A stretch of 64,000 nt of DNA from Sphingobacterium gobiense (lineage in GTDB: Bacteria > Bacteroidota > Bacteroidia > Sphingobacteriales > Sphingobacteriaceae), in NCBI RefSeq assembly GCF_002980575.1, contig NZ_PVBS01000001.1, forward strand, positions 1,488,001 through 1,552,000. The letters run 5' to 3'. A program made the position numbers and the translations under genes. The notes beneath the pieces are model-generated. The model worked only from the letters and a program-made list of their open reading frames with translations, was not told the DNA's origin and made no database searches. Positions 44,568-52,488 of the stretch are shown piece by piece. Every line of letters begins with the position of its first letter. The first letter of the stretch is position 1.

Positions 44568-44728
44568 ACAACGTTTTCATCATCCCCCTCATTATCCAAT
44601 ACTGTCTCCATGATGCCTAAACCAACGGCGACGTATTTCAACTAATGCAATGCCTTTGCCGGCAATTTTATCGGAGCTAGCAATACCACCTGTACCGCTT
44701 GGCTTATTTTTCTAATGATTTTTTTCAT
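44564..44728 (-). pseudogene. Small hydrophobic protein gene interrupted by an in-frame TAG
   Basis: From ATG 44728 the frame reads MKKIIRKISQAVQVVLLAPI then KLPAKALH, then TAG, then LKYVAVGLGIMETVLDNEGD and DENVV to a second TAG (44564-44566) that overlaps the topoisomerase stop. The two halves together make one sensible 54-residue protein (basic N-terminus, hydrophobic helix, acidic tail), so the internal TAG looks like a nonsense mutation, for example of a TGG or CAG codon. Alternatively only the first 28 codons are used, or the TAG is read through. The family is not recognised with certainty. Confidence 0.5.
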
Positions 44729-44879
44729 CTTTTAATAACTTATAGCAGCAGGGTCCATTCCCTCGCTGTGGAAACCAAAGTGTTCGGCCGTGAAAATTTT
44801 AACGGAAAGTGAAGACAGATGAGGACAGATGAACACGCATTTACACTTGGTTGTCTTTATTTTGAGCAACAACAAGAGC
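44729..44879. other. Gap leading into the 21-bp array
   Basis: No gene of its own. It contains a tandem near-duplication, GACAGATGA-G-GACAGATGA, around 44814-44832, and the ATG 44829 of a frame that enters the repeat array. That frame's first 17 residues (MNTHLHLVVFILSNNKS) are mildly hydrophobic but not a clear signal peptide. Confidence 0.4.
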
Positions 44880-45341
44880 ATGTCGAGGGACCTCTACGTC
44901 CTGACGAAGGACCTCTTTTCCTTGTTGAGGTCCCTCAATACGTTGCTGAGGGACCTCAATACCACATCGAGGGGCGTCAATGAAAGCAAGAGGGACCTCA
45001 ACGTTTATATGTCCTCCGTGTCAGAGCCTATGAGGGGCATCAACGTGACGTCGAAGGACGACAATATGGTTTTGCCGCTGCTCAAAACGTTATCGAGGTA
45101 TGACACCATCGTGTTGAGGGGGGAATAGATTACAAAGAGGGACCGATATAACGTGTAGACGCACCAATACATCGTGTCGAGGGGGCTCTTGCCGGTGTTG
45201 AGGGGCAACGGAAGATGTAAGTCGGCCCTCGATGCTTTCTTGAGGGCCGTAGAGCACACATATCGGTACCTCGGCACGCACATGAGGGGCCTCGTTAGAC
45301 CAATGAGGTACCGCAACGGGTTGTTGAGGTGCCTCAAAACG
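44880..45341. repeat. Degenerate 21-bp tandem repeat array, about 22 units
   Basis: The third codon of each 21-bp unit falls at 44886, 44907, 44928 and so on. AGG stands there in 15 of 22 units (AAG or CGG in three more) with no phase change to 45327. The best units contain TTGAGGNNCCTCAA, a dyad-symmetric core (units starting 44922 and 44943). In the plus frame it reads as a 7-residue repeat of form x-x-R-D-L-N-x; the frame has TAG at 45126-45128 and 45156-45158 inside the array, giving two shorter ORFs (44829-45128 and 45174-45380). Base composition is more GC-rich than the flanks. Coding versus DNA/RNA function is unresolved. Confidence 0.85.
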
Positions 45342-45511
45342 AGAGAAAAGCGTGCCATCTGGACGCTTTCCCCTATTTAAACTGCGGCAACGATGCGCTT
45401 TATCAGCTCGTCGTTTGCCTCGCCGTGCACACTCCTGCAAAGCCTGCTAGAGATCGGCGTCCGTGTAAAAATGTCGAGAACCGATAGTACGCGGAACCAG
45501 AATGCCTTGCT
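45342..45511. other. Array tail and non-coding remainder
   Basis: The 21-bp phase fades after 45341. The segment keeps the higher GC content of the array. Frames run through it on both strands but none shows a recognisable protein, and I call none as a gene. Confidence 0.4.
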
Positions 45512-45664
45512 TTACCCAGTGGGTGGCAACCTGGTCGCTACACCGGCTACTGCTACATTCGGAATCAAGCCAATCAGCCGTTTGGCTACCTGGATGAATG
45601 CCTTGTCGTCGTCCAGCAGTATGAGTTTGATCGTTCTATTCCCCGATGACCACTTTATCAAAGC
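45512..45664 (-). pseudogene. Remnant of a response-regulator receiver domain
   Basis: On the minus strand one frame reads NRTIKLILLDDDKAFIQVAK then RLIGLIPNVAVAGVATR and stops at TAA (45512-45514). The start IKLILLDDD, a hydrophobic strand followed by an acidic triplet, then a helix and the VAVAGVA strand, is the pattern of the first half of a CheY-like receiver. No phospho-acceptor aspartate or output domain follows, so the gene is truncated. The match is by pattern only. Confidence 0.4.
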
Positions 45665-45690
45665 AAGCAAGATTCCTTTGATGTAAAAAC

Positions 45691-45722
45691 AAAAGGTTGT
45701 CCTTTCAATTGGACAACCTTTT
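45691..45722 (-). terminator. Terminator of the DUF892 gene
   Basis: A perfect 12-bp stem (AAAAGGTTGTCC, 45691-45702, with GGACAACCTTTT, 45711-45722) with an 8-base loop. On the minus strand it follows the DUF892 stop by 6 bp and runs into T-rich sequence. Confidence 0.85.
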
Positions 45723-45728
45723 ATGCGT

Positions 45729-46250
45729 TTAAGCGGTCTCTCCCATATTAGCCTCTTCCATAGCTATTTGGGTCAATAATTCATCGGTTTCTTTTTCCTC
45801 CGCCAATGTCTGCCCTAATAAATCTTTTACTTCTGTGTGTCCCATCAATTTAGCATACGTGACGATACATCCGTAACTGGCGATTTCGTAATGCTCTACC
45901 TTTTGCGCCGCGGCAATCAATGCTGCGTCTAATACTTCTGGGCTATCTTCGAATTCTTCGATAATCTCCTCAGCTTCATTTAAAAGGCCTTCCATTGCTT
46001 TACATTTTTTGCCTCGTCCACTAAGTCCTAAATTAGAAAAAGCGGATTTTAGACGTTCAATATGATTCTCCGTCTGTTCATAGTGTTGTTCGAACGCCTT
46101 TTTAAGCGTCGAATTCTGCGCAGCATTTGCCAATTTCTTCAGTCCCTTTAGCAATTGACGTTCCGCTCCCATAATGTCTTTCATCTCATCTACTAGGAGT
46201 TCGTGTAGATGCGCATTTGGCATATTGCCATTTTCTTTTGTATGTGCCAT
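45729..46250 (-). CDS. Ferritin-like DUF892 protein (YciE/YciF family)
   Basis: 173 aa, four-helix bundle. LHELLVDEMKDIMGAERQLL, then HIERLKSAFSNLG, and KVEHYEIASYGCIVTYA with LLGQTLAEEKETDELL carry the Glu/His metal-site residues of DUF892. YciF-type proteins are stress-induced in enterobacteria and have a ferritin-like diiron site of unknown reaction. ATG 46250 or ATG 46223 may start it. Neighbours CsbD and Dps-like genes support a general-stress context. Confidence 0.92.
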   Translation of the reverse strand: MAHTKENGNMPNAHLHELLVDEMKDIMGAERQLLKGLKKLANAAQNSTLKKAFEQHYEQTENHIERLKSAFSNLGLSGRGKKCKAMEGLLNEAEEIIEEFEDSPEVLDAALIAAAQKVEHYEIASYGCIVTYAKLMGHTEVKDLLGQTLAEEKETDELLTQIAMEEANMGETA

Positions 46251-46400
46251 AATTTATTTCTGTTTGTTTGTTAATAGAACGTTCTACGAAGATATTGGTT
46301 CGTAATTTTTTTATTTTTCAGTAGTAATACGTCGTAAGCAGGTAGAAAGGCATACCAGTCCGTATAACACGTATTTTTAATCGGCGATGGATCATATCAT

Positions 46401-46435
46401 AAAAAGGGGCGGTCTTATCAAGATCGCCCCTTTTT
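46401..46435 (-). terminator. Terminator of the CsbD gene
   Basis: A 16-bp stem (46401-46416 with 46420-46435) with one G-T pair and a 3-base loop; the GGGGCG/CGCCCC core is flanked by A5 and T5, so it can act in either direction. It lies 43 bp after the CsbD stop on the minus strand. Confidence 0.85.
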
Positions 46436-46477
46436 ATCCAACATACTTTGTTCGTTCAATTATAACAGGTTGGTGTG

Positions 46478-46666
46478 CTAATCGATGCTATTTAACCAAT
46501 CCTCTACTTCTTCTTTCGTCTTTCCTGTTTTCTTTTGTAATCTACCTAACAATTCGTCTTCCTTACCTTCTGCATATAACAAATCATCGTCCGTTAGATC
46601 TGCATATTCCTGTTTAACTTTTCCTTTGACTTCGTTCCAACGACCTTTCCATGTTAATTTATTCAT
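46478..46666 (-). CDS. CsbD family stress protein
   Basis: 62 aa, the CsbD signature along its length: [20 protein letters not shown], then [20 protein letters not shown]. Small, charged, helical proteins induced by general stress in many bacteria; the molecular role is unknown. It is preceded by a strong Shine-Dalgarno (AAAAGGAGGA) five bases before the ATG, which is rare in Bacteroidota and suggests high translation. Confidence 0.93.
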   Translation of the reverse strand: MNKLTWKGRWNEVKGKVKQEYADLTDDDLLYAEGKEDELLGRLQKKTGKTKEEVEDWLNSID

Positions 46667-46670
46667 TGTT

Positions 46671-46680
46671 TCCTCCTTTT
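46671..46680 (-). promoter_or_regulatory. Strong Shine-Dalgarno of the CsbD gene
   Basis: On the minus strand AAAAGGAGGA is followed by AACA and ATG (46666). The core GGAGG is optimally spaced. Confidence 0.75.
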
Positions 46681-46759
46681 AATATAATGTACACTTATAT
46701 AACCTGAATATTTCGTTTTTGTTCTACATCTTCTAAAATTATCATTTTTCTCAACGGAC

Positions 46760-47329
46760 TTAATCTATCTTCGACATATTACTACTTATGTGTTTTTCCG
46801 CTTTCTTTATCACTGTGGGCAACCAAGCAATTAAATCTCGAAATATACTGTTACAAGTTTGCATGAGTATAGTACTGGGGTCACCGGAAAATTGTTTTTT
46901 GTAGATTCGCTTTTCCTTTCTATACTGAAAGGCATAATACACGGTGCCTACCTCTCTTTTTTGCCTCGGGTTATTCGTTTTATAAGCCAATCCAGTTACA
47001 CTAATAAAAACATCCGCCCCAGGAATTGAGCTCGCAGACAATCCATCCAACATGCGCAAGGTTACTACTGCAGACTCCGCGCAGTATTTTTCTATTTTAT
47101 TTTTTGACACAGAAAGCAATTTGGTTTTACATTGATTATCATAACAGACCAATGATCCCAAAAAATAATCACCACTGTTGAATTCCAATGACCATAGCGT
47201 ACTGAGATATCCAGCGGTCATACTTTCGGCGCACAACAGTTTTAATCCATGAGTTTGAAAAAATTTACCGCAAGCGGTTAATACTTTTTCGTCTATTTGC
47301 ATAACGGCTGCCTTCATTAAATTTTCCAT
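46760..47329 (-). CDS. CinA family nicotinamide-nucleotide amidohydrolase-like protein (PncC type)
   Basis: 189 aa, the CinA C-terminal domain alone. CAESMTAGYLSTLW is the family's catalytic loop, SGDYFLGSLVCYDN and CAESAVVTLRML follow, and DVFISVTGLAYKTNNP is the conserved glycine-rich end. PncC deamidates nicotinamide mononucleotide in NAD recycling; several motif residues differ slightly (AYKTNN instead of AGPxGG), so activity is uncertain. It begins 3 bp after the LuxR-type regulator stop in the same direction, so they form an operon. Confidence 0.85.
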   Translation of the reverse strand: MENLMKAAVMQIDEKVLTACGKFFQTHGLKLLCAESMTAGYLSTLWSLEFNSGDYFLGSLVCYDNQCKTKLLSVSKNKIEKYCAESAVVTLRMLDGLSASSIPGADVFISVTGLAYKTNNPRQKREVGTVYYAFQYRKEKRIYKKQFSGDPSTILMQTCNSIFRDLIAWLPTVIKKAEKHISSNMSKID

Positions 47330-47332
47330 TCA

Positions 47333-47992
47333 TTATTTCAATAACCCGTTTTGAATAGCAAATTTGATTAATGCGGGGGTATTTTTTGATTTTGTTTTAT
47401 CAATTAAGCTTTGCCTATGCCCCTCCACTGTTCGTTTGCTCAAAAATAATTTCTTCGATATTTCTAAATTAGTCAATCCCTCACCCAGCAATTCCAATAC
47501 CTCCAACTCCCGTGAAGAAAGTGACAATTCTGCCGGATCTATTTTGCAAGATCGTGTCTCTTCCTTGTTAATTAGCTTATCCACCAGTTTCATAGCAAGT
47601 TCTTCGCACAGATATCGTCCATCTTTGGCCACATGGTTAATACAAAAAAGCATTTCATCTGCCGCAACATTTTTAACCAGATACGCCTTCGCGCCGAATC
47701 GGAAACTTTGGGCCACATACTGTTCTTCATCCAACATTGTTAATACAATCACACGTATTCCTATATTTTTTTGATAAAGTTCTTTAATCAGCTGTAATCC
47801 GTCCACATTATCCATGGTTAGGTCAGTAATTAAAATATCCGCTTCTAGACCAGTTGCTATCAAATCCAAAATTTCTTTACCACTACCTACATCGCCTACG
47901 ACTTCGAAATTATCTTGAGCGTCCAAAAGTAGCTTAATACCATTTCTGACAACTAGATGATCTTCTGCCAATAATATTTTCGTCTTTTCCAT
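47333..47992 (-). CDS. NarL/LuxR-family response regulator
   Basis: 219 aa. Receiver domain with acidic pocket Glu10/Asp11 (LLAEDH) and phospho-acceptor Asp57 in ILITDLTMD, the conserved Thr and Lys in VIVLTMLDEEQYV and KAYLVKNVA, then a LuxR helix-turn-helix (LSSRELEVLELLGEGLTNLEI, KRTVEGHRQSLIDKT). No histidine kinase gene is adjacent, so it is an orphan here. It heads the operon with the CinA-type gene and may regulate the surrounding stress cluster; that is inference. Confidence 0.94.
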   Translation of the reverse strand: MEKTKILLAEDHLVVRNGIKLLLDAQDNFEVVGDVGSGKEILDLIATGLEADILITDLTMDNVDGLQLIKELYQKNIGIRVIVLTMLDEEQYVAQSFRFGAKAYLVKNVAADEMLFCINHVAKDGRYLCEELAMKLVDKLINKEETRSCKIDPAELSLSSRELEVLELLGEGLTNLEISKKLFLSKRTVEGHRQSLIDKTKSKNTPALIKFAIQNGLLK

Positions 47993-48228
47993 TTTAACTT
48001 CTAACCTTTACTTCCTTTTGTTTCCCAGTAGCATAAATATTTACGAATGTTAAAGCTCCATGGAACAATAAGCTCGTTGCATCCGAATTATTGTAATTCT
48101 TGCAAGTTTCATTGATACTGTTTGTTCAACAACTAAACCCCTTGAATAGTTTATTTGTTTACCCATTTACTTAAAAAAATTCATTTTTATAGCAAACCAA
48201 CCTCATGTCGCCGTTAACTAACATCAAT

Positions 48229-48921
48229 TTACACCGTCCGTTTGGTATTTAATGCTATAGCCCATTTATCGTGCCGACATCGAGTACACGTAGGGTTTTG
48301 TATAACGGTGTCGCGTTGCTGTATACAACCACAATGCATACAGGCCAACGTATCGTTACAGCTAGATAAATCAGCTTCTTGATAAGCTTCTGGAAATAAC
48401 GGCAAACCAAACTTTACTTCATGATCAGCGTAAAACAACACACTGATTGTGCCATCTGTTTCCAATATAGCCGTTCTAATCTGTCCAAGGTGTTCGATGG
48501 ATTGATTACGCAGTTCTGCAAAAAATTCTACAGTAGAAAAGTCGTTATCTTTCTCATTTTTTATGCTAAACACTCCGTTTTCGACCACAGCCATTTCTTT
48601 ACCCTCCAAGATTCGATGGACAGAAAGTGATTTAGAGGCTAGCCATGTAAGGGTCTTGTATATCGCCATAACGACAGCAAAAACCACTAATGCGTGAAAA
48701 ATAGGTATATCTTCTTGAAACATCGGGTCGCCTGCAGCGGACCCTAAACCCAATATGATGGCGACTTCAAATAAGGTAAGCTGACGTACCCCCCTTTTTC
48801 CTGACAAGCGGAGCACTAATAAGATCATCAAAAACATAATCGCGGTACGCACAACTATTTCTCCAATAAAATGCCATTCAATACTTTCTATTAGTAAGTT
48901 TTTGATGTCGATGTCAAACAT
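48229..48921 (-). CDS. DUF421 membrane protein with C-terminal Cys4 zinc-binding-like motif
   Basis: 230 aa. Three membrane helices in the first 95 residues (AIMFLMILLVLRL, FEVAIILGLGSAAGDPM, ALVVFAVVMAIYKTL) followed by the DUF421 (YetF-like) cytoplasmic domain with RNQSIEHLGQIRTAILETDG. The extreme C-terminus has CMHCG and CTRCRHDKW, two CxxC pairs about 16 residues apart, which look like a zinc ribbon. I expect this tail in a subset of Bacteroidota members; its role is unknown. Single-gene unit. Confidence 0.88.
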   Translation of the reverse strand: MFDIDIKNLLIESIEWHFIGEIVVRTAIMFLMILLVLRLSGKRGVRQLTLFEVAIILGLGSAAGDPMFQEDIPIFHALVVFAVVMAIYKTLTWLASKSLSVHRILEGKEMAVVENGVFSIKNEKDNDFSTVEFFAELRNQSIEHLGQIRTAILETDGTISVLFYADHEVKFGLPLFPEAYQEADLSSCNDTLACMHCGCIQQRDTVIQNPTCTRCRHDKWAIALNTKRTV

Positions 48922-49023
48922 ATTTCAATCATTATATCAATAAAGCAATATAGATATAAAATAGTTTATTAGTAACAAAAAAATCGTATTCGATTAAGTA
49001 TAATTGGTAAAAATTGCAAAAGT

Positions 49024-49052
49024 AAAAAGGAGCTACGTTAAGTAGCCCCTTT
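49024..49052 (-). terminator. Terminator of the DUF1080/oxidoreductase operon
   Basis: AAAAGGAGCTAC and GTAGCCCCTTTT pair around GTTAA with one A-C mismatch. On the minus strand it follows the DUF1080-protein stop by about 20 bp and runs into T residues. Confidence 0.75.
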
Positions 49053-49073
49053 TGATTATTTGAAAAACATTTA

Positions 49074-52000
49074 TTAAAGTGGCTTTATACGTATGTTCCT
49101 AAAAAAGACTTCGGAACCGTGTCCCAAAAAGCCGATATGCCCCGACTTCTTATTTAATCCCGGATGTTTTTTCCCATCCAATGTTCCATTTTTCGAAGCC
49201 TCCACAAGATCACCATTTAGGATAACCACGCCGTTAAGCGTTACTTTGATCTTGTCACCTTGAACGCGGATCTCTTGTTCATTCCATTCGCCGATTGGTT
49301 TCATACCCTCACGTTTAGCAGGAATAATACCATAGGCGGATCCGTGATACTGATATTCTTTCAGATTTTTGTAAATCTCTGCATCATTATCTAAAATCTG
49401 TATCTCCGTACCTGCATAGGCCGCATCTCCTTCTAATGGAGTACGGATACCTACACCATTGTTGGCACCAGGTGTCAGTTTAAACTCAAAACGATATACA
49501 AAATCGTCGTATTCATCTCTCGTATAAAGGTTCTTACCAAACTTAGCATCCGGATTTGCTCTGATATAACCTTCCGGTGTTACTTCGTAAGCCGGCGTTT
49601 CTGTCCACTTATCGAGGTTATTACCATCGAATAACATTTCAAAGCCCTCTTTCTTTTCTTCCCCACTCAATGTATATGTTTCTTTGCGTGCTAACTCTTT
49701 TACATATATATCCCTGTACCACACTTGTGAACCATGTGCTTGGAGTTCTATCTGTTCAACTGGAAAAATAGATTGGTTGCGATCCCAATAGTTTTCGAGT
49801 GTTACGTTGTCTACAACTAATTCACCGTTTAACCATACCCATACTTTCTCACCCACCATGCGGATTTTAAATGTGTTCCATTCGCCTAGCGCATTATCGG
49901 CAACTTTCAATGGTGTGGATGGGTGTTTTTTATTGTTGTATAGACCACCTGATCCAACTTGCGCACCTACATTCGTACGTGCGATATCCCATATTTGCAC
50001 CTGTGGAGTACCACGAAGATAAACACCTGCATCTGGTTCTTTACCGTTGGGATCCAGTTTCCAATCCACCAGCATCTCAAAATCACCATATTGCTTTACG
50101 GTCGCGATATTATCACCTTCTCCGGAGAAAACGAGTTCACCCTTAACCGCTCTCCAACTATCACGCATCTTTTTATCTGCCGCAGCTTGCTTTTGCTCCA
50201 ATTCTTTTGAAGACATCGCAGCACGCTTAATAGGATTCTCAACAAGTCCCTTCCAACCCGTAAGATCCGTACCATTAAATATTGATAAGTAACCTTCTCC
50301 TGCCGGCATCTCGGTGAGGTGGCGGATGATTGCTTCCCTTAGGTAAGAACTTTCGCTCCCCGTCAGATTCTCCATCGCTTTATTCAGGATATTACGGACG
50401 TCTGTTCCAATAAAATTATAACTGTCCGTAGCAATATTGATCGCCGTATTTGTCGCAGCGCCCGTCAAGTCCTTATCATCCATATACTTTGCAGCAAACA
50501 TCAGCGCCTGATAAGTACCTGTTGCCTGCAAGCTACTTAATACGGTACGCTTTTGTGCAGTGCTTTCTGCCAGTTCAAACGCATCTTTTAACAGCAACGT
50601 TTTTTGTTCATTAGTATGTTCACTCGCATTAATGTGCTTAACCAAACCGTTGAAAATTGCGCCAAAATGTTCGCTCGCGCGTTCAGAGCGGGATAGCTCG
50701 ATCAATACGGGCAATACTTCGGGGTCGGACCAATTGGCAAGCGCCAAGACGGCTGAATTCTTGAGTTCGTTGTTCTTCAAGAAACCTTTGACGGTTTTCA
50801 AGGATTCCTTTCCACCTACACCGGCAAATACAGGAAAAAGTTTAGCAGAAGTCGGCGAAGGGTTTCTTGATGTTTCCACAGCCAACTGATTTATTTTGGC
50901 GTCCTTGTCACTACGTGCATTTAACGCAATGACCAAAGCTTCTTGTACGTAACGGGCATCACTTTCTGACATATTAGCCAATACATTGACCAACGCATCT
51001 ACATCTTCAGGACTTACCACATTCGGTAGTGCTTTTAATGCCGCTACTTTCACGTTGTTATCGCTAGCTGTCAACAACGGTAAAACTACTTTAGACGAAT
51101 TGGCATTTGTGCGGGTAGCCAAAACTTTAAGCATTGCTAACTGCGTTTTTGTATCTGCCCCTGCAACCGCGTTGTTTATTTTTTCAACAACATCTGCATC
51201 TTTTGAAGAGAGGAGCAACGCTTCAATCGCTTGCGTCGTTGCTTCATCGGCGTTTGGCAACTCTGAAATCAGGTAATCTGTACTACCATCACTAGATAGT
51301 TTAGAGAGCGTGTTTAAGCCTGCAATTTTTGCTCTTGTATACTTTAAGTTACCCAATGATTTTTTAATGTCTGGCACGAGTGCTTCGGTACCTTCCATTG
51401 CGAGATAGTTGAGAATACTTTCCTGCACCTCTGGCGAAGATTTCCGCAATGTACCGATCAATTTTTTGGTATCTGCATCTGTTCCATTTTCCGCTAAAAG
51501 ATCCAATGCTGCCGCACGGTACAGCGGATCGTTACTTAACGCCGCTTTCATCAATTGCTTACGCGTTCCTATTGGGTTAGCTTTCGTCAATAATGTTAAT
51601 GCGCCCACCTGTAATGTTGAAGCTCCTGCCTTTGCAGCTTCTTTAGCAATAACATTGGCGATCGAAATAGCTTGTTTTTGCTGTCCTTCGTCCAACATAT
51701 TGTTGGCATAATCCAATGTCAGTCCGCCAATATTGGTTTTATCAAATTGATAATTGACTTCCTTTAGCTTTTCCAAAAACACCGGTGCAGATTTCGTACC
51801 GGCAATTTTACTCAATGCGGTATAAGCGTTACGTTGGTAATTTTCGGATGTGTATTGCGCCAATGTAGCAATAATAGCTTCTTCGTCACTTTTTGAACGT
51901 AGGTCACCCAAGGCACCTACGATTGCTATTGTTGTTTTTTCAGAAGCCGACGATGCTAATGCATTAGACAACGCCTGTGCTGCTTCCGGTGTACGGATGC

Positions 52001-52469
52001 CGTTTAACGCCATCGCCGCTTTATCGACCAGATATTCATCTTTCAAGTACGGAACCAGCACATCGATTGCTTCATTTTTTGACGCTTGCCTCATCAATTG
52101 TAATACAAAGCCCTTGTTGTCCTTGTCTTGCAATCTATCCAACGCTAATATCAAACCTTTAGAAAAGGCTTCACGTTGCGTTTCCATACCAGGCTGCATA
52201 ACATAGAAGGAATAGGAATTAGCCGCATATTCCGTTGTCGCGTTATTTCCTCCTTGGGGTTTCAGTCCCGCGAGTAGATTTGCTACATCTTCTGCCGTGA
52301 AGTTTTGGAGTTCCTTCATGGCAGCTGTAAATTTATTTATTTCTTCAGCAGGTTGCTGCGCCAACACATCCGCAATTTTTGTTGCTGAGGTTCTGTTTGC
52401 TGGTTGTTGGGCATACGCCGCAACTTGTATAAGCAATAGTGCTGATAATGTATTAAATACTTTCTTCAT
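49074..52469 (-). CDS. HEAT-repeat protein with two C-terminal DUF1080 (3-keto-disaccharide hydrolase-type) domains
   Basis: 1131 aa, secreted (signal peptide about residues 1-20, LSALLLIQVAAYAQQ). Residues about 50-715 are alpha-helical HEAT/armadillo repeats (recurring ALNGIRTPEAAQAL and AVLALANWSDPEVLPVL style units). The first DUF1080 domain begins at about 725 (GYLSIFNGTDLTGWKGL), the second at about 940 (GFEMLFDGNNLDKW). DUF1080 is a concanavalin-like fold; relatives hydrolyse 3-keto-glycosides. Start follows the oxidoreductase gene by 19 bp, so they are one operon and may act in sequence on an oxidised sugar. Confidence 0.9.
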   Translation of the reverse strand: MKKVFNTLSALLLIQVAAYAQQPANRTSATKIADVLAQQPAEEINKFTAAMKELQNFTAEDVANLLAGLKPQGGNNATTEYAANSYSFYVMQPGMETQREAFSKGLILALDRLQDKDNKGFVLQLMRQASKNEAIDVLVPYLKDEYLVDKAAMALNGIRTPEAAQALSNALASSASEKTTIAIVGALGDLRSKSDEEAIIATLAQYTSENYQRNAYTALSKIAGTKSAPVFLEKLKEVNYQFDKTNIGGLTLDYANNMLDEGQQKQAISIANVIAKEAAKAGASTLQVGALTLLTKANPIGTRKQLMKAALSNDPLYRAAALDLLAENGTDADTKKLIGTLRKSSPEVQESILNYLAMEGTEALVPDIKKSLGNLKYTRAKIAGLNTLSKLSSDGSTDYLISELPNADEATTQAIEALLLSSKDADVVEKINNAVAGADTKTQLAMLKVLATRTNANSSKVVLPLLTASDNNVKVAALKALPNVVSPEDVDALVNVLANMSESDARYVQEALVIALNARSDKDAKINQLAVETSRNPSPTSAKLFPVFAGVGGKESLKTVKGFLKNNELKNSAVLALANWSDPEVLPVLIELSRSERASEHFGAIFNGLVKHINASEHTNEQKTLLLKDAFELAESTAQKRTVLSSLQATGTYQALMFAAKYMDDKDLTGAATNTAINIATDSYNFIGTDVRNILNKAMENLTGSESSYLREAIIRHLTEMPAGEGYLSIFNGTDLTGWKGLVENPIKRAAMSSKELEQKQAAADKKMRDSWRAVKGELVFSGEGDNIATVKQYGDFEMLVDWKLDPNGKEPDAGVYLRGTPQVQIWDIARTNVGAQVGSGGLYNNKKHPSTPLKVADNALGEWNTFKIRMVGEKVWVWLNGELVVDNVTLENYWDRNQSIFPVEQIELQAHGSQVWYRDIYVKELARKETYTLSGEEKKEGFEMLFDGNNLDKWTETPAYEVTPEGYIRANPDAKFGKNLYTRDEYDDFVYRFEFKLTPGANNGVGIRTPLEGDAAYAGTEIQILDNDAEIYKNLKEYQYHGSAYGIIPAKREGMKPIGEWNEQEIRVQGDKIKVTLNGVVILNGDLVEASKNGTLDGKKHPGLNKKSGHIGFLGHGSEVFFRNIRIKPL

Positions 52470-52488
52470 TTGTTCTCAAGAGGTTAAT

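Noticed and set aside
44880..45341. CRISPR array
   Set aside because: Units are contiguous 21-bp repeats without unique spacers, are strongly degenerate throughout, and no cas genes are near.
44880..45341. Diversity-generating retroelement variable region
   Set aside because: No reverse transcriptase or template repeat is present and variation is not concentrated at adenine-derived positions.
45005..45440. Two minus-strand ORFs of about 116 aa across the array
   Set aside because: They overlap each other and the plus-strand ORFs in other frames and reflect the palindromic repeat and higher GC content; no recognisable domain.
45393..45686. Plus-strand ORF of 97 aa
   Set aside because: Serine/alanine-rich with no domain, and it runs antisense to a more protein-like receiver remnant.
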